Source: Micromonospora eburnea (lineage in GTDB: Bacteria; Actinomycetota; Actinomycetes; Mycobacteriales; Micromonosporaceae). From it: a DNA stretch of 64,000 nt. Where the stretch lies: assembly GCF_900090225.1 (NCBI RefSeq), contig NZ_FMHY01000002.1:806001-870000 (forward strand). Reading direction: 5' to 3'. Below, one piece after another: positions 17,302-25,302 of this stretch (the stretch's first letter is position 1; each line of letters opens with the position of its first letter). The position numbers and the translations under genes were made by a program. Under the pieces are notes generated by a model, which saw only the letters and a program-made list of their open reading frames with translations, searched no databases and had not been told where the DNA came from.

Positions 17302-19086
17302 TCAGTCGATTCCGTGGCTCTGGAGCCACATTTCCAGGAGTCCGAGTTGCCACAGCTTGTTTCCGTTCAACGGGGTCAGTTCGGCGTTCGGGTCGGCGAG
17401 CAGCGCGTCGACGTACTCGGCGCGGAACAGGTCGCGGCGGCGGGCCTCGGGTGCGGTGAGGGCGTCGCGTACCCGGTCGAGGAGCTTGCCCTCCAGGTGG
17501 GTGAGGCCCGGCACCGGGAAGTAGCCCTTCGGCCGGTCGATCACCTCGTGCGGCAGGACCCGGCGGCCGATCTCCTTGAGCACACCCTTGCCGCCCTGGG
17601 CCAGCTTCAGCCCCGGTGGGCAGCTCGCGGCCAACTCCACGAACTCGTGGTCGAGGAACGGCACCCGGGCCTCCAGCCCGTGCGCCATGGTCATGTTGTC
17701 CACCCGCTTGACCGGGTCGTCGGTCAGCATCACCTGGGTGTCGATCCGCAGGCCGGCGTCGACCGCGGTCTGCGCCCCGGGCCGGGCCAGGTGCGCGGCC
17801 ACGAACTCCCGGGCCGGGTCGCCGTCGGCCAGCCACGCCGGGTTGAGCACCCGGGCCAGGCCGGCCGCGTCGCGGTCGAGGAAGGCCTTCGCGTACGTCT
17901 CCAGCGCCCGATCCCGGTCGACGGCGGCGAGCGGCGGGTACCAGTGGTAGCCGCCCAGGATCTCGTCCGCGCCCTGGCCGGACTGGACCACCTTGACGTG
18001 CCGGACGACCTCCTGGCTGAGCAGCCAGAACGCGACGCAGTCGTGGCTGACCATCGGTTCGCTCATCGCCGCGACGGCGGCCTCCAGCGGCGGCAGCAGG
18101 TCGCCGGTGGGCACCCTGATCCGGTGGTGGTCGGTGGCGAAGGTCTGCGCGACCAGGTCGGACCAGCGGAACTCGTCGCCCGCCCGGCCGCCGACCGCGT
18201 CGAAGCCGATGGAGAACGTGGCCAGCCCAGACTGCCCCTGCGCGGCCAGCAGCGCGACGACGAGGCTGGAGTCCAGGCCGCCGGAGAGCAGCACGCCGAC
18301 CGGCACGTCGGCCACCGTCCGCCGGCGTACGGCGGTGGTCAGCGATTCCAGCAGCGCGTCCTGCCAGTCCCGCTCGGTCCAGCCGGCCCGCTCGGCGGCC
18401 CGGCCGAAGGACGGTTCCCAGTAGACCCGTTCGCGGCTCGAACCGTCCGGCTCGTACACCCGGATCGTGGCCGGGGGGAGCTTGGCGACGCCGCGCAGGA
18501 TGGTCCGCGGCGGCGGCACGATGCTGTGGAAGCTCAGGTAGTGGGCGAGCGCCACCGGGTCGATCGAGGTGTCGACCCCGCCGCCGGCCAGCAGCGCCGG
18601 CAGGGTGCTGGCGAAGCGGACCAGGCCCGGCGTCTCGGCGAGGTAGAGTGGCTTGATGCCGAGGCGGTCGCGGGCCAGCACCAGCCGGCCGGTGTCCCGC
18701 TCGCTGATCGCCACCGCGAACATGCCGACCAGGTGGTCGACGAAGTCCAGCCCCCACTCGGCGTACGCCTTGACGACGACCTCGCTGTCGCCGGACGAGA
18801 AGAAGCGGTGGCCCTTGGCCTGCAACTCCGCGCGCAGCTCTCGATAGTTGTAGACGCAGCCGTTGAAGACGCCGGTGAGGCCGGCGGCGGCGTCGACGAT
18901 CGGCTGGCCGCTCGCCGCGGTGCAGTCGATGATCTTCAGGCGGCGGTGCCCCAGGGCGATCGGGCCCTGTGACCACACCCCGCTGTCGTCTGGTCCTCGG
19001 TCCTTCATGGTGGCCGCCATCCGCTCCACCGCCGCCACATCGGCGCGTGAACCGTCATGGCGGAACTCCCCAGCCAGTCCGCACAT
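17302..19086 (-). CDS. N-acetylglutaminylglutamine amidotransferase (asparagine synthetase-like)
   Basis: 594 residues. Class II glutamine amidotransferase with N-terminal nucleophile Cys2 (MCGLAGEF), RGPDDSGVW, GHRRLKIID, NG-x-VYNYRELR, then an asparagine synthetase ATP-pyrophosphatase domain with VLLSGGLDSSLV and GQGADEILGGYHWY. Next to ngg it should amidate N-acetylglutaminylglutamine to NAGGN rather than make asparagine. No strong Shine-Dalgarno is seen. The 305-bp gap upstream (to 19391) holds a TTGATC repeat at its far end and otherwise only promoter-type sequence. Confidence 0.88.
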   Translation of the reverse strand: MCGLAGEFRHDGSRADVAAVERMAATMKDRGPDDSGVWSQGPIALGHRRLKIIDCTAASGQPIVDAAAGLTGVFNGCVYNYRELRAELQAKGHRFFSSGDSEVVVKAYAEWGLDFVDHLVGMFAVAISERDTGRLVLARDRLGIKPLYLAETPGLVRFASTLPALLAGGGVDTSIDPVALAHYLSFHSIVPPPRTILRGVAKLPPATIRVYEPDGSSRERVYWEPSFGRAAERAGWTERDWQDALLESLTTAVRRRTVADVPVGVLLSGGLDSSLVVALLAAQGQSGLATFSIGFDAVGGRAGDEFRWSDLVAQTFATDHHRIRVPTGDLLPPLEAAVAAMSEPMVSHDCVAFWLLSQEVVRHVKVVQSGQGADEILGGYHWYPPLAAVDRDRALETYAKAFLDRDAAGLARVLNPAWLADGDPAREFVAAHLARPGAQTAVDAGLRIDTQVMLTDDPVKRVDNMTMAHGLEARVPFLDHEFVELAASCPPGLKLAQGGKGVLKEIGRRVLPHEVIDRPKGYFPVPGLTHLEGKLLDRVRDALTAPEARRRDLFRAEYVDALLADPNAELTPLNGNKLWQLGLLEMWLQSHGID

Positions 19087-19285
19087 GCCGGCCCATGCTG
19101 CCAGAGGCCGTCAGGGCTCGCCTGTTGAGCCGATGACGACCGGTGGCGAGGTTGCTAAGATGCGCGCCACGTTCGGCGGTGGTTGATCGGGTGCCGGCCG
19201 TTCCGGCTCAGGCGGGACGAATGTCGGAAATATGCCCGGCCCGCAGTGTGAAGAACGCCGCAAAGTGAGGAAAGCGGACACCCGG

Positions 19286-19367
19286 CCTTGATCGACTCCA
19301 GGTCGCGCAAACGGCGGTCTCCGGGCCTGCCGAGACCACCACATGCCGCACCCGGAGTCGATCAAGG
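19286..19367. repeat. TTGATC inverted-repeat element, copy 1
   Basis: Outer 14-bp perfect arms CCTTGATCGACTCC (19286-19299) and its complement (19354-19367). Inner half-sites GCGCAAACGGCGGTCTCCGG and TGCGGCATGTGGTGGTCTC (complement) are similar, so each half is about 38 nt. It lies between asnO-like and YCII genes. Related copies: 35867-35947, 63661-63727 and, more distantly, 60647-60708. Confidence 0.8.
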
Positions 19368-19391
19368 ACTCGCCGTACGCCGACTTTCCAC

Positions 19392-19754
19392 TCACTCATC
19401 ACCGGGTTGCGGGAGGCGGCCGAACCGTCGGACCTCCTGGGGCCAGCCGCATGCTTCCGCGATCTTGCCGGCCCACATCCGGGCCGTTTCCTCGTCGGCC
19501 ACGTCCACCACGGTCAGCCCGCCCAGCCACTCCTTGGTCTCGACGTATGGCCCGTCGGTGAACATCAACGTGCCGCTCGTGGCGTCGGCACTGAAGACGG
19601 GGCCGTCTTCCTCCAGTCCCCCGGCGAACACGTACGCCCCGGCTGCCTTGATCTCGTCCACGACCGCGCTGGCGAGTGGCCCGCGCCCGCGAAACCACTC
19701 CTCGGTGTGGTCACCCACCCACTGCTGGTTGAAGTAGATGAGGTACTCGGCCAT
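19392..19754 (-). CDS. YCII/DGPF domain protein
   Basis: 120 residues starting MAEYLIYFNQQW, with GAGGAG 6 nt upstream. Alpha-beta ferredoxin-like fold with LMFTDGPYVETKEWLGG, the DGP-Y/F-ETKE motif of the DGPF branch of YCII proteins. These often accompany ECF sigma factors; none is present here. Function unknown. Confidence 0.85.
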   Translation of the reverse strand: MAEYLIYFNQQWVGDHTEEWFRGRGPLASAVVDEIKAAGAYVFAGGLEEDGPVFSADATSGTLMFTDGPYVETKEWLGGLTVVDVADEETARMWAGKIAEACGWPQEVRRFGRLPQPGDE

Positions 19755-19956
19755 GTCTGCTCCTCGTCTCGGGCGGACCTGTGTCTGCCTCCATCCTCGC
19801 TACGAACGGCGCCGGGCCGATACGACACCTCAGGCCGGAAATTTCCACGTCGATGTTGGCGGGAGAGCGGTGCGGGTCCGTCACTGGTCCACGTGGGCGA
19901 GCGACGCGCACGGTTGCTGTTCCGTTTCGGGGTGGCGGCCGGCTCGGTCGAAGCGC

Positions 19957-20045
19957 CTAGTGACGGTCGGACGGCACCCGGGCCACCCCGACCGGGCAGC
20001 TCAATCCGTTCGGGCCGTGGTTGCAGTAACCGTTCGGGTTCTTGG
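19957..20045 (-). pseudogene. displaced 3' fragment of msrA
   Basis: The minus strand encodes [20 protein letters not shown] followed by ARVPSDRH and a stop at 19957. This matches the last ~22 residues of MsrA (20488) but has a different tail. No upstream msrA sequence is present. The matching 66 bp differ at one base. It looks like either a duplication or the original gene end displaced by insertion. Confidence 0.8.
19980..20045. repeat. 66-bp direct repeat, left copy (attachment-site-like)
   Basis: Starts GGGCCACCCCGACCGGGC and ends TTCTTGG. It matches 20511-20576 at 65 of 66 bases by eye (g/a in TTCGG[G/A]TTC). Both flanks diverge abruptly. Confidence 0.8.
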
Positions 20046-20121
20046 ACCCTGGCGGACAGTGCGCTACTACGTCCGACGATGGATGCCGCTCCGCATTCTG
20101 GCCGGCCCGAGGGGCCCGGAC

Positions 20122-20127
20122 TATCTT
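20122..20127 (+). promoter_or_regulatory. -10 box TATCTT, leaderless layout
   Basis: TATCTT is followed by TGGCGG and the ATG at 20134. The layout is that of the other leaderless starts in the window and supports this small ORF. Confidence 0.4.
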
Positions 20128-20133
20128 TGGCGG

Positions 20134-20349
20134 ATGGCAGGCGAGACGCGCGCAGAGCGGTTGACGCTCATTTCCGAGGTGCGCCCGGGCGGCGGTGCCC
20201 CGCTGGTCTTGCGGCGGCCCTTGCTTGTCCAGCCGGGGCAGCGCTACTGGCTTGACGCGGACAACTCGGCGCTCACCGTGGAAGACGCGGCCGGTGACAG
20301 ATGCTCGTTTCCGTGCGCGTACGAGACCGGGCCCGACGCACCACGCTGA
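20134..20349 (+). CDS. small hypothetical protein between the msrA repeats
   Basis: 71 residues (MAGETRAERLTLISEVRPGG... PCAYETGPDAPR), no recognised family, no transmembrane segment. It is the only credible gene between the two 66-bp repeats. Codon third positions are less GC-biased than in neighbours (TTGACG, CTT, TTG codons), consistent with foreign origin. A TANNNT box sits 6 nt upstream. The open frame extends further 5' but that part has no start signal. Confidence 0.45.
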   Translation: MAGETRAERLTLISEVRPGGGAPLVLRRPLLVQPGQRYWLDADNSALTVEDAAGDRCSFPCAYETGPDAPR

Positions 20350-20487
20350 CGAGCGTTCGGAGCCAGCCGGAACAGCCGCCGGCGGCACAGCGTCGTTGCT
20401 GACGCCCATGCGACCGAACCGACCCCGACACCGAACAAGGCCGCCGGGTCGGAACCCAGTGGCCTTGCCAGTTACCGCAATGGGTGG

Positions 20488-21159
20488 TCAGTGAGCGGCG
20501 TTGGACGTGCGGGCCACCCCGACCGGGCAGCTCAATCCGTTCGGGCCGTGGTTGCAGTAACCGTTCGGATTCTTGGTCGGCGCCAGGTACTGCTGGTGAT
20601 AGTCCTCCGCGAAGAAATAGTCACCGACCCGGGCGATCTCCGTGGTGATGTCGCCCTTGCCGGCCCGCGCCACGATCGGCGCGAACGCGTCCCGGGACGC
20701 CTGCGCGGTGGCGAGCTGCTCGTCGGTGGTGGCGTAGATCGCCGAGCGGTACTGCGTACCGACATCGTTGCCCTGGCGCATGCCCTGGGTCGGGTCGTGG
20801 TTCTCCCAGAAGACCTTGAGCAGGTCCTCGTAGCTGATCCGGGTGGGGTCGTAGACCACCTGGACCACCTCGGCGTGCCCGGTCATCCCGGAGCAGACCT
20901 CCTCGTACGTCGGGTTCGGGGTGATGCCACCCGCGTAGCCGGCCGAGGTGGTGATCACGCCGGGGAGGGTCCAGAACAGGCGCTCGGCGCCCCAGAAGCA
21001 GCCCATCCCGAAGACGGCGACCTGCGAGCCCGCCGGGAACGGGCCCTTCAGCGAGGAGGGCAGCACCTCGTGCCGGTCGGAGATCGGCATCGCGATCGAC
21101 CGGCCCGGCAGGGCCTGGTCGGGGGTGGGCAGTTCGGCCTTCATGCGGCGAAGGAACAC
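20488..21159 (-). CDS. msrA: peptide-methionine (S)-S-oxide reductase
   Basis: 223 residues from GTG 21159, with GAGGAG 8 nt upstream. Catalytic motif [10 protein letters not shown] with Cys54, then [16 protein letters not shown] and EDYHQQYL. The C-terminal [17 protein letters not shown] holds two resolving cysteines. It repairs oxidised methionine. The last 66 bp of homologous 3' sequence are duplicated at 19980-20045. Confidence 0.94.
   Translation of the reverse strand: MFLRRMKAELPTPDQALPGRSIAMPISDRHEVLPSSLKGPFPAGSQVAVFGMGCFWGAERLFWTLPGVITTSAGYAGGITPNPTYEEVCSGMTGHAEVVQVVYDPTRISYEDLLKVFWENHDPTQGMRQGNDVGTQYRSAIYATTDEQLATAQASRDAFAPIVARAGKGDITTEIARVGDYFFAEDYHQQYLAPTKNPNGYCNHGPNGLSCPVGVARTSNAAH
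20511..20576. repeat. 66-bp direct repeat, right copy, within msrA 3' end
   Basis: Partner of 19980-20045, offset 531 bp, same orientation. It covers the codons from KNPNGY to VA of MsrA. Confidence 0.8.
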
Positions 21160-21233
21160 GGTGGGACTCCTCTCTTGCCTCTCCCAGCGTGCAACACCGC
21201 CGGTTCCCGCTTTCTTACCCGCCCGTGACGCGC

Positions 21234-21647
21234 TCAGGCCAGCGCGGCGGCGATCCGGCGGGCGACGCCCTCGGCCTCGGCGTCGTCGGCGTAACGGGTA
21301 CGCGGCCAGAAGAAGCCACGCAGCCCGTCGCCCTTCGTGCGGGGCACCACGTGGGTGTGCAGGTGCGGCACCGACTGGGACACCTTGTTGTTCACCGCCA
21401 CGAACGTCCCACCAGACCCCAGGCCGGTCTCCACCGCCACGATGATCCGCTGCACCAGCCGGAAGTAGCCGGGCAGCACCTCGGCCGGCAGTGTGTCGAG
21501 GGTGACCAGGTGGGCCCGTGGCACCACCAGCACGTGCCCCTTGAAGACCGGCCGGGTGTCCAGGAAGGCCATTCCGTCCGGCTCGTCGGCGACGACGAAC
21601 GCGGGCACCTCGCCCGCCACGATCCCGCAGAACACGCACCCGCTCAC
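21234..21647 (-). CDS. HIT family hydrolase
   Basis: 137 residues from GTG 21647. [10 protein letters not shown] at the start and the histidine triad HLHTHVVPR near residue 97 identify an HINT/Fhit-like nucleotide hydrolase or transferase. Substrate probably an adenosine phosphoramidate or dinucleoside polyphosphate. A TACGCT box is 6 nt upstream and there is no Shine-Dalgarno. Divergent from metB. Confidence 0.9.
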   Translation of the reverse strand: MSGCVFCGIVAGEVPAFVVADEPDGMAFLDTRPVFKGHVLVVPRAHLVTLDTLPAEVLPGYFRLVQRIIVAVETGLGSGGTFVAVNNKVSQSVPHLHTHVVPRTKGDGLRGFFWPRTRYADDAEAEGVARRIAAALA

Positions 21648-21653
21648 CCGGGC

Positions 21654-21659
21654 AGCGTA
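21654..21659 (-). promoter_or_regulatory. -10 box TACGCT, leaderless layout
   Basis: On the minus strand TACGCT is followed by GCCCGG and the GTG of the HIT gene. Confidence 0.5.
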
Positions 21660-21754
21660 GTCCGGGATCCCGACCACCCCTAGAACCCCGAGGGCGGAGC
21701 GGTCGGGCGGGTTACCCACGCCCGGGTTCCAAGCACTGGGACGGGCGGGCCGAC

Positions 21755-21760
21755 TAACGT
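21755..21760 (+). promoter_or_regulatory. -10 box TAACGT, leaderless layout
   Basis: TAACGT is followed by CTCGGGC and the metB ATG; no Shine-Dalgarno is present. Confidence 0.5.
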
Positions 21761-21767
21761 CTCGGGC

Positions 21768-22910
21768 ATGAGTCACGGCTTCGAGACGCTCGCCATCCAC
21801 GCCGGCCAGGACCCCGAGGCCCGCACCGGCGCGGTGATCCCACCGATTTACCAGACCAGCACCTACGCCCAGGACGCGGTCGGCGCGCCCCGGCAGGGCT
21901 ACGAGTACAGCCGTTCCGGCAACCCCACCCGGGACGCGCTCCAGGAGTGCCTGGCCGCCCTGGAGGGCGGGCCGTTGGCGCTCGCCTTCGCCAGCGGCCT
22001 GGCCGCCGAGGACACCCTGCTGCGTACGGTCTGCAAGCCGGGCGACCACGTGGTCATCCCGGACGACGCGTACGGCGGCACCTACCGGTTGTTCGCCAAG
22101 GTCGCCGAGCGGTGGGGCCTGAACTACACCCCGGCGAAGGTCTCCGACCCGGACGCCGTACGGGCCGCCATCCGGCCCGGCGCCACGCGGATCGTCTGGG
22201 TGGAGACGCCGACCAACCCGCTGCTCGGCATCGCCGACATCGCGGCCCTGGCCGCCGTTGCGCACGACGCCGGGGCGCTGCTGGTGGTCGACAACACCTT
22301 CGCCTCGCCGTACCTCCAGCAGCCGATCGCGTTCGGCGCGGACGTGGTGGTCCACTCCACCACCAAGTACATCGGCGGACACTCCGACGTGGTCGGTGGC
22401 GCCCTGATCGCCGCGGACCGGGCGCTCGGCGAGGAGCTGCGCTACCACCAGAACGCGATGGGCGCGGTCAACGGTCCGTTCGACGCCTGGCTCACCCTGC
22501 GTGGCATCAAGACCCTCGGCGTACGCATGGACCGGCACTGCGACAACGCCGAGCGGATCGCGGCCTACCTGGACGGTCACGCCAAGGTCGGCCAGGTGCT
22601 CTACCCGGGCCTGCCGTCGCACCCCGGGCACGAGGTGGCCGCCAAGCAGATGCGCCGGTTCGGCGGCATGATCTCCTTCCGTGCCGCGGGCGGTGAGGAG
22701 CACGCCGTGGAGATCTGCAACCGGGCCAAGCTTTTCGTGCTCGCCGAGTCCCTCGGCGGCGTCGAATCCCTGATCGAGCACCCGGGACGGATGACACACG
22801 CAAGTGCGGCCGGCTCGCCGCTTGAAGTTCCCGGCGATCTCGTGCGACTGTCTGTCGGCATCGAGACGGTCGACGACCTGCTCGCCGATCTGGAGCAGGC
22901 GCTGGGCTGA
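21768..22910 (+). CDS. metB: cystathionine gamma-synthase
   Basis: 380 residues, Cys/Met-metabolism PLP enzyme of fold type I. SRSGNPTRDALQ near residue 48, PLP-binding DNTFASPYLQQP, and Schiff-base Lys200 in HSTTKYIGGHSDVVGG. It could act as gamma-synthase or gamma-lyase; the family does not separate these by motif. With Cbs it links cysteine and homocysteine metabolism and so supplies cysteine for mycothiol. Confidence 0.92.
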   Translation: MSHGFETLAIHAGQDPEARTGAVIPPIYQTSTYAQDAVGAPRQGYEYSRSGNPTRDALQECLAALEGGPLALAFASGLAAEDTLLRTVCKPGDHVVIPDDAYGGTYRLFAKVAERWGLNYTPAKVSDPDAVRAAIRPGATRIVWVETPTNPLLGIADIAALAAVAHDAGALLVVDNTFASPYLQQPIAFGADVVVHSTTKYIGGHSDVVGGALIAADRALGEELRYHQNAMGAVNGPFDAWLTLRGIKTLGVRMDRHCDNAERIAAYLDGHAKVGQVLYPGLPSHPGHEVAAKQMRRFGGMISFRAAGGEEHAVEICNRAKLFVLAESLGGVESLIEHPGRMTHASAAGSPLEVPGDLVRLSVGIETVDDLLADLEQALG

Positions 22911-22932
22911 CCGCTGGCTGGGGAGGGTGGCC

Positions 22933-24339
22933 GTGCCGGACATCATGCCGACGACCTGGGTGGGGGCGACCGCCAAACAGATCGCCCGGGGCGTACGCCG
23001 GGGTGACGTCTCGGCCACCCAGGTCGTGGCCGACCACCTGGACCACGTCGCGCACGCCGACGCCGACCTCGCCGCGTTCCGCACGATCCGCGGCGGGGCG
23101 GCGATCACCGAGGCGGAGAAGGTCGACGAGCAGGAGGACCTGGCCAACCTCCCCCTCGCGGGGGTGCCGGTCGCGGTCAAGGAGAACACCCCGGTCGCCG
23201 GGCTGCCCACCTGGAACGGCTCGGCCGCCGTGCGTACCCCGGTGGCGGAGGCCGACCACGAGGTGGTCCGCCGGCTGCGCGGCGCGGGCGCGGTGATCCT
23301 CGGGGTGACCCGGATGCCGGAGCTCGGCCTCTGGGCCCTCACCGACGACGAGACCGGGGTCACCCGCAACCCCTGGGACCTGTCGCGTACCCCCGGCGGC
23401 TCCTCGGGCGGCGCGGCCGCCGCGGTGGCCGCCGGGCTGGTGCCGATGGCGCACGGCAACGACGGGCTCGGCTCGATCCGTATCCCGGCCGCGTGCTGCG
23501 GGCTGGTCGGGCTCAAGCCCGGCCGGGGCGTGATCCCCTATCAGCTCGGTGCGGACGACTGGTTCGGCCTCGCCGAGCACGGCGTGCTCACCGGCACGGT
23601 GGCCGACGCGGTGGTCGGCTTCTCGGTGCTGGCCGGTCGCCGCCCCGACAGGCTGGAGCAGCCGTCGCGGCTGCGGGTCGGCGTCTCGCTGCGCTCCCCG
23701 GTGCGCGGCGTCGCGCCGGACGCGCCCAACCGGGACGCGGTGGCCGCCGCCGGGCGGCTGCTCGCCGCCGCCGGCCACGACACCGTTCCCGCCGACCCGG
23801 TCTACCCGACCCGGCTGGGGTTGCAGGGGATCGCCACCTGGTTCGCCGCGGCCGCCGCCGACGTGCGGGCCGCCGGGGTCCAGCGGCGCGGCCTCCAGCG
23901 GCGCAGCCGCCGGCACGTCGCGCTCGGCGAGTGGGCGCAGCGCCGGGGGTACGTCCGCGAGGCCGACCGGCGCGCCTGGCGCGAGCAGTCGGTGGCCTTC
24001 TTCACCGACCACTCGATCGACCTGTTGCTCACCCCGGCGTTGGCCGGGCCGCCGCCGGAGGCCGCCGGCTGGTCCGGCCGGTCCTGGCTGTCGAACATGA
24101 AGGCCAACATCCGGTACGCCCCGTACGCCGCGCCGTGGAACATCGCCGGGCTGCCGGCGATCGTGGTGCCGGTCGGCCGCCGCCCGGACGGCCTGCCGGT
24201 CGCCGTGCAGTTCGTCGGACCGCCCGGCTCCGAGCTGCTGCTGCTCGGCGTCGCCGGCCAGTTCGAGTTGCAGGCCCCGTGGCAGCGGCACGCTCCCGGC
24301 TATCCCCGGGTCGCGACGGGGTCGCCAGCCACCGCATGA
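22933..24339 (+). CDS. amidase (amidase signature family)
   Basis: 468 residues from GTG 22933, chosen for GGGAGGG 6 nt upstream; a GTG two codons earlier overlaps that site. The Ser-cisSer-Lys triad is visible: Lys83 in VPVAVKEN, Ser157 in GGSSGGAAAA, and nucleophile Ser181 in GLGSIRIPAACCGLVGLKP. The 24-residue spacing between the serines is the family standard. It hydrolyses an amide; substrate not predictable. Not GatA, since no gatB/C neighbours exist. Confidence 0.9.
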   Translation: MPDIMPTTWVGATAKQIARGVRRGDVSATQVVADHLDHVAHADADLAAFRTIRGGAAITEAEKVDEQEDLANLPLAGVPVAVKENTPVAGLPTWNGSAAVRTPVAEADHEVVRRLRGAGAVILGVTRMPELGLWALTDDETGVTRNPWDLSRTPGGSSGGAAAAVAAGLVPMAHGNDGLGSIRIPAACCGLVGLKPGRGVIPYQLGADDWFGLAEHGVLTGTVADAVVGFSVLAGRRPDRLEQPSRLRVGVSLRSPVRGVAPDAPNRDAVAAAGRLLAAAGHDTVPADPVYPTRLGLQGIATWFAAAAADVRAAGVQRRGLQRRSRRHVALGEWAQRRGYVREADRRAWREQSVAFFTDHSIDLLLTPALAGPPPEAAGWSGRSWLSNMKANIRYAPYAAPWNIAGLPAIVVPVGRRPDGLPVAVQFVGPPGSELLLLGVAGQFELQAPWQRHAPGYPRVATGSPATA

Positions 24340-24381
24340 TCGTTTAGCGTGTGCGCACCGACACACCTTGGACGGTCATCC

Positions 24382-25302
24382 ATGCGCTGCCACACCTGCG
24401 GGGACGAGACGTTCCCGAGCGACAACGAGTGCCAGAAGTGCAACACCCCGCACGGCCAGCCGGCGGTCACCCCGGGCGTGCCGACCTACTCGGTACGCGG
24501 AATCGGGCTGGCCGCCTCGATCGCGGTCGGCGCGACCGCGCTGCTCTACGTCGTGCTGGCGCTCTTCCCGCTGGTCGGTGCCGTGCTGGCGCGGCGCGCG
24601 GCGGACCGCCACGACCCCGACGTGCTGCTCGGCGCGGTGTTGGTGGAGGTGGTGCTCGCACTGCCGTTCCTGCTGGCCTACGTGACCGCCGCCGTACTGG
24701 TGATCATCTGGACGTGGCGGGCCCGGAAGAACCTGGACGCCTTCCCGGGCGCGCTGCCCCACCTCGGCGCAGGGTGGGCGATCGCCGGCTGGCTGGTGCC
24801 GTTCGCCAACTTCGTGGTGCCCTGCCGGGTGGTCGCCAACGTCGCTCGGGACAGCCTGTGGAAGCGGTTCACCCCGGACCTGGTCCTCGTCTGGTGGGTG
24901 GCGTGGCTGGGCTTCAGCCTGGGGGAGCGCTTCGTCAGCAGGCGCGACGATCAGGCGTACGCCCGCCTGTCCGAGGAGCCCGTCTCCGCCGCCGACTTCG
25001 AGGAGTACGTGGACTTCTACCAGGGTGTGCTCGGGTGGCACCTGGTCCCGCTGATCGCCTGCCTGGTCGCCGCGGTGTCGCTGATCGTGCTGATCCGGCG
25101 GATCTCTACCGCCCAGCAGGAGCGGATCGCGCTCGGCGCGCCGGCCTGGCCTGCTCACCCCGGCGGACCGGCGGCCGGCGTGCCGCTCGGGTACGGCTAT
25201 CCGACGCAGCCCGTCATCGAGCCGTCGCCGCAGGTGGCGACCGATCTGACGGGGACGTCGCCGCAGGTTCCGCCGGGGGCGGGTGGCACGATCGGGGCAT
25301 GA
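24382..25302 (+). CDS. DUF4328 membrane protein with N-terminal zinc ribbon
   Basis: 306 residues from ATG 24382. The N-terminus MRCHTCGDETF...CQKC has Cys3, Cys6, Cys17 and Cys20, a zinc ribbon. Five to six hydrophobic helices follow; WRARKNLDAFP and GWAIAGWLVPFANFVVP are DUF4328 features. The C-terminal ~45 residues are Pro/Gly/Thr-rich. Its stop overlaps the ilvA start (ATGA), so the two are coupled although unrelated in function. Confidence 0.82.
   Translation: MRCHTCGDETFPSDNECQKCNTPHGQPAVTPGVPTYSVRGIGLAASIAVGATALLYVVLALFPLVGAVLARRAADRHDPDVLLGAVLVEVVLALPFLLAYVTAAVLVIIWTWRARKNLDAFPGALPHLGAGWAIAGWLVPFANFVVPCRVVANVARDSLWKRFTPDLVLVWWVAWLGFSLGERFVSRRDDQAYARLSEEPVSAADFEEYVDFYQGVLGWHLVPLIACLVAAVSLIVLIRRISTAQQERIALGAPAWPAHPGGPAAGVPLGYGYPTQPVIEPSPQVATDLTGTSPQVPPGAGGTIGA

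Noticed and set aside
15479..18976. Single 1165-codon frame on the minus strand
   Set aside because: The first part is the amidotransferase gene read in the wrong frame. Only the part from 17299 down encodes the recognisable synthetase.
19738..20133. 5' extension of the 71-residue ORF (203 codons in total)
   Set aside because: The upstream part overlaps the msrA fragment and the YCII gene start and lacks start signals; only the part from 20134 has a promoter box.
22933..24339. GatA subunit of tRNA amidotransferase
   Set aside because: The amidase signature fits, but no gatB or gatC is adjacent and the neighbours are amino acid metabolism genes.
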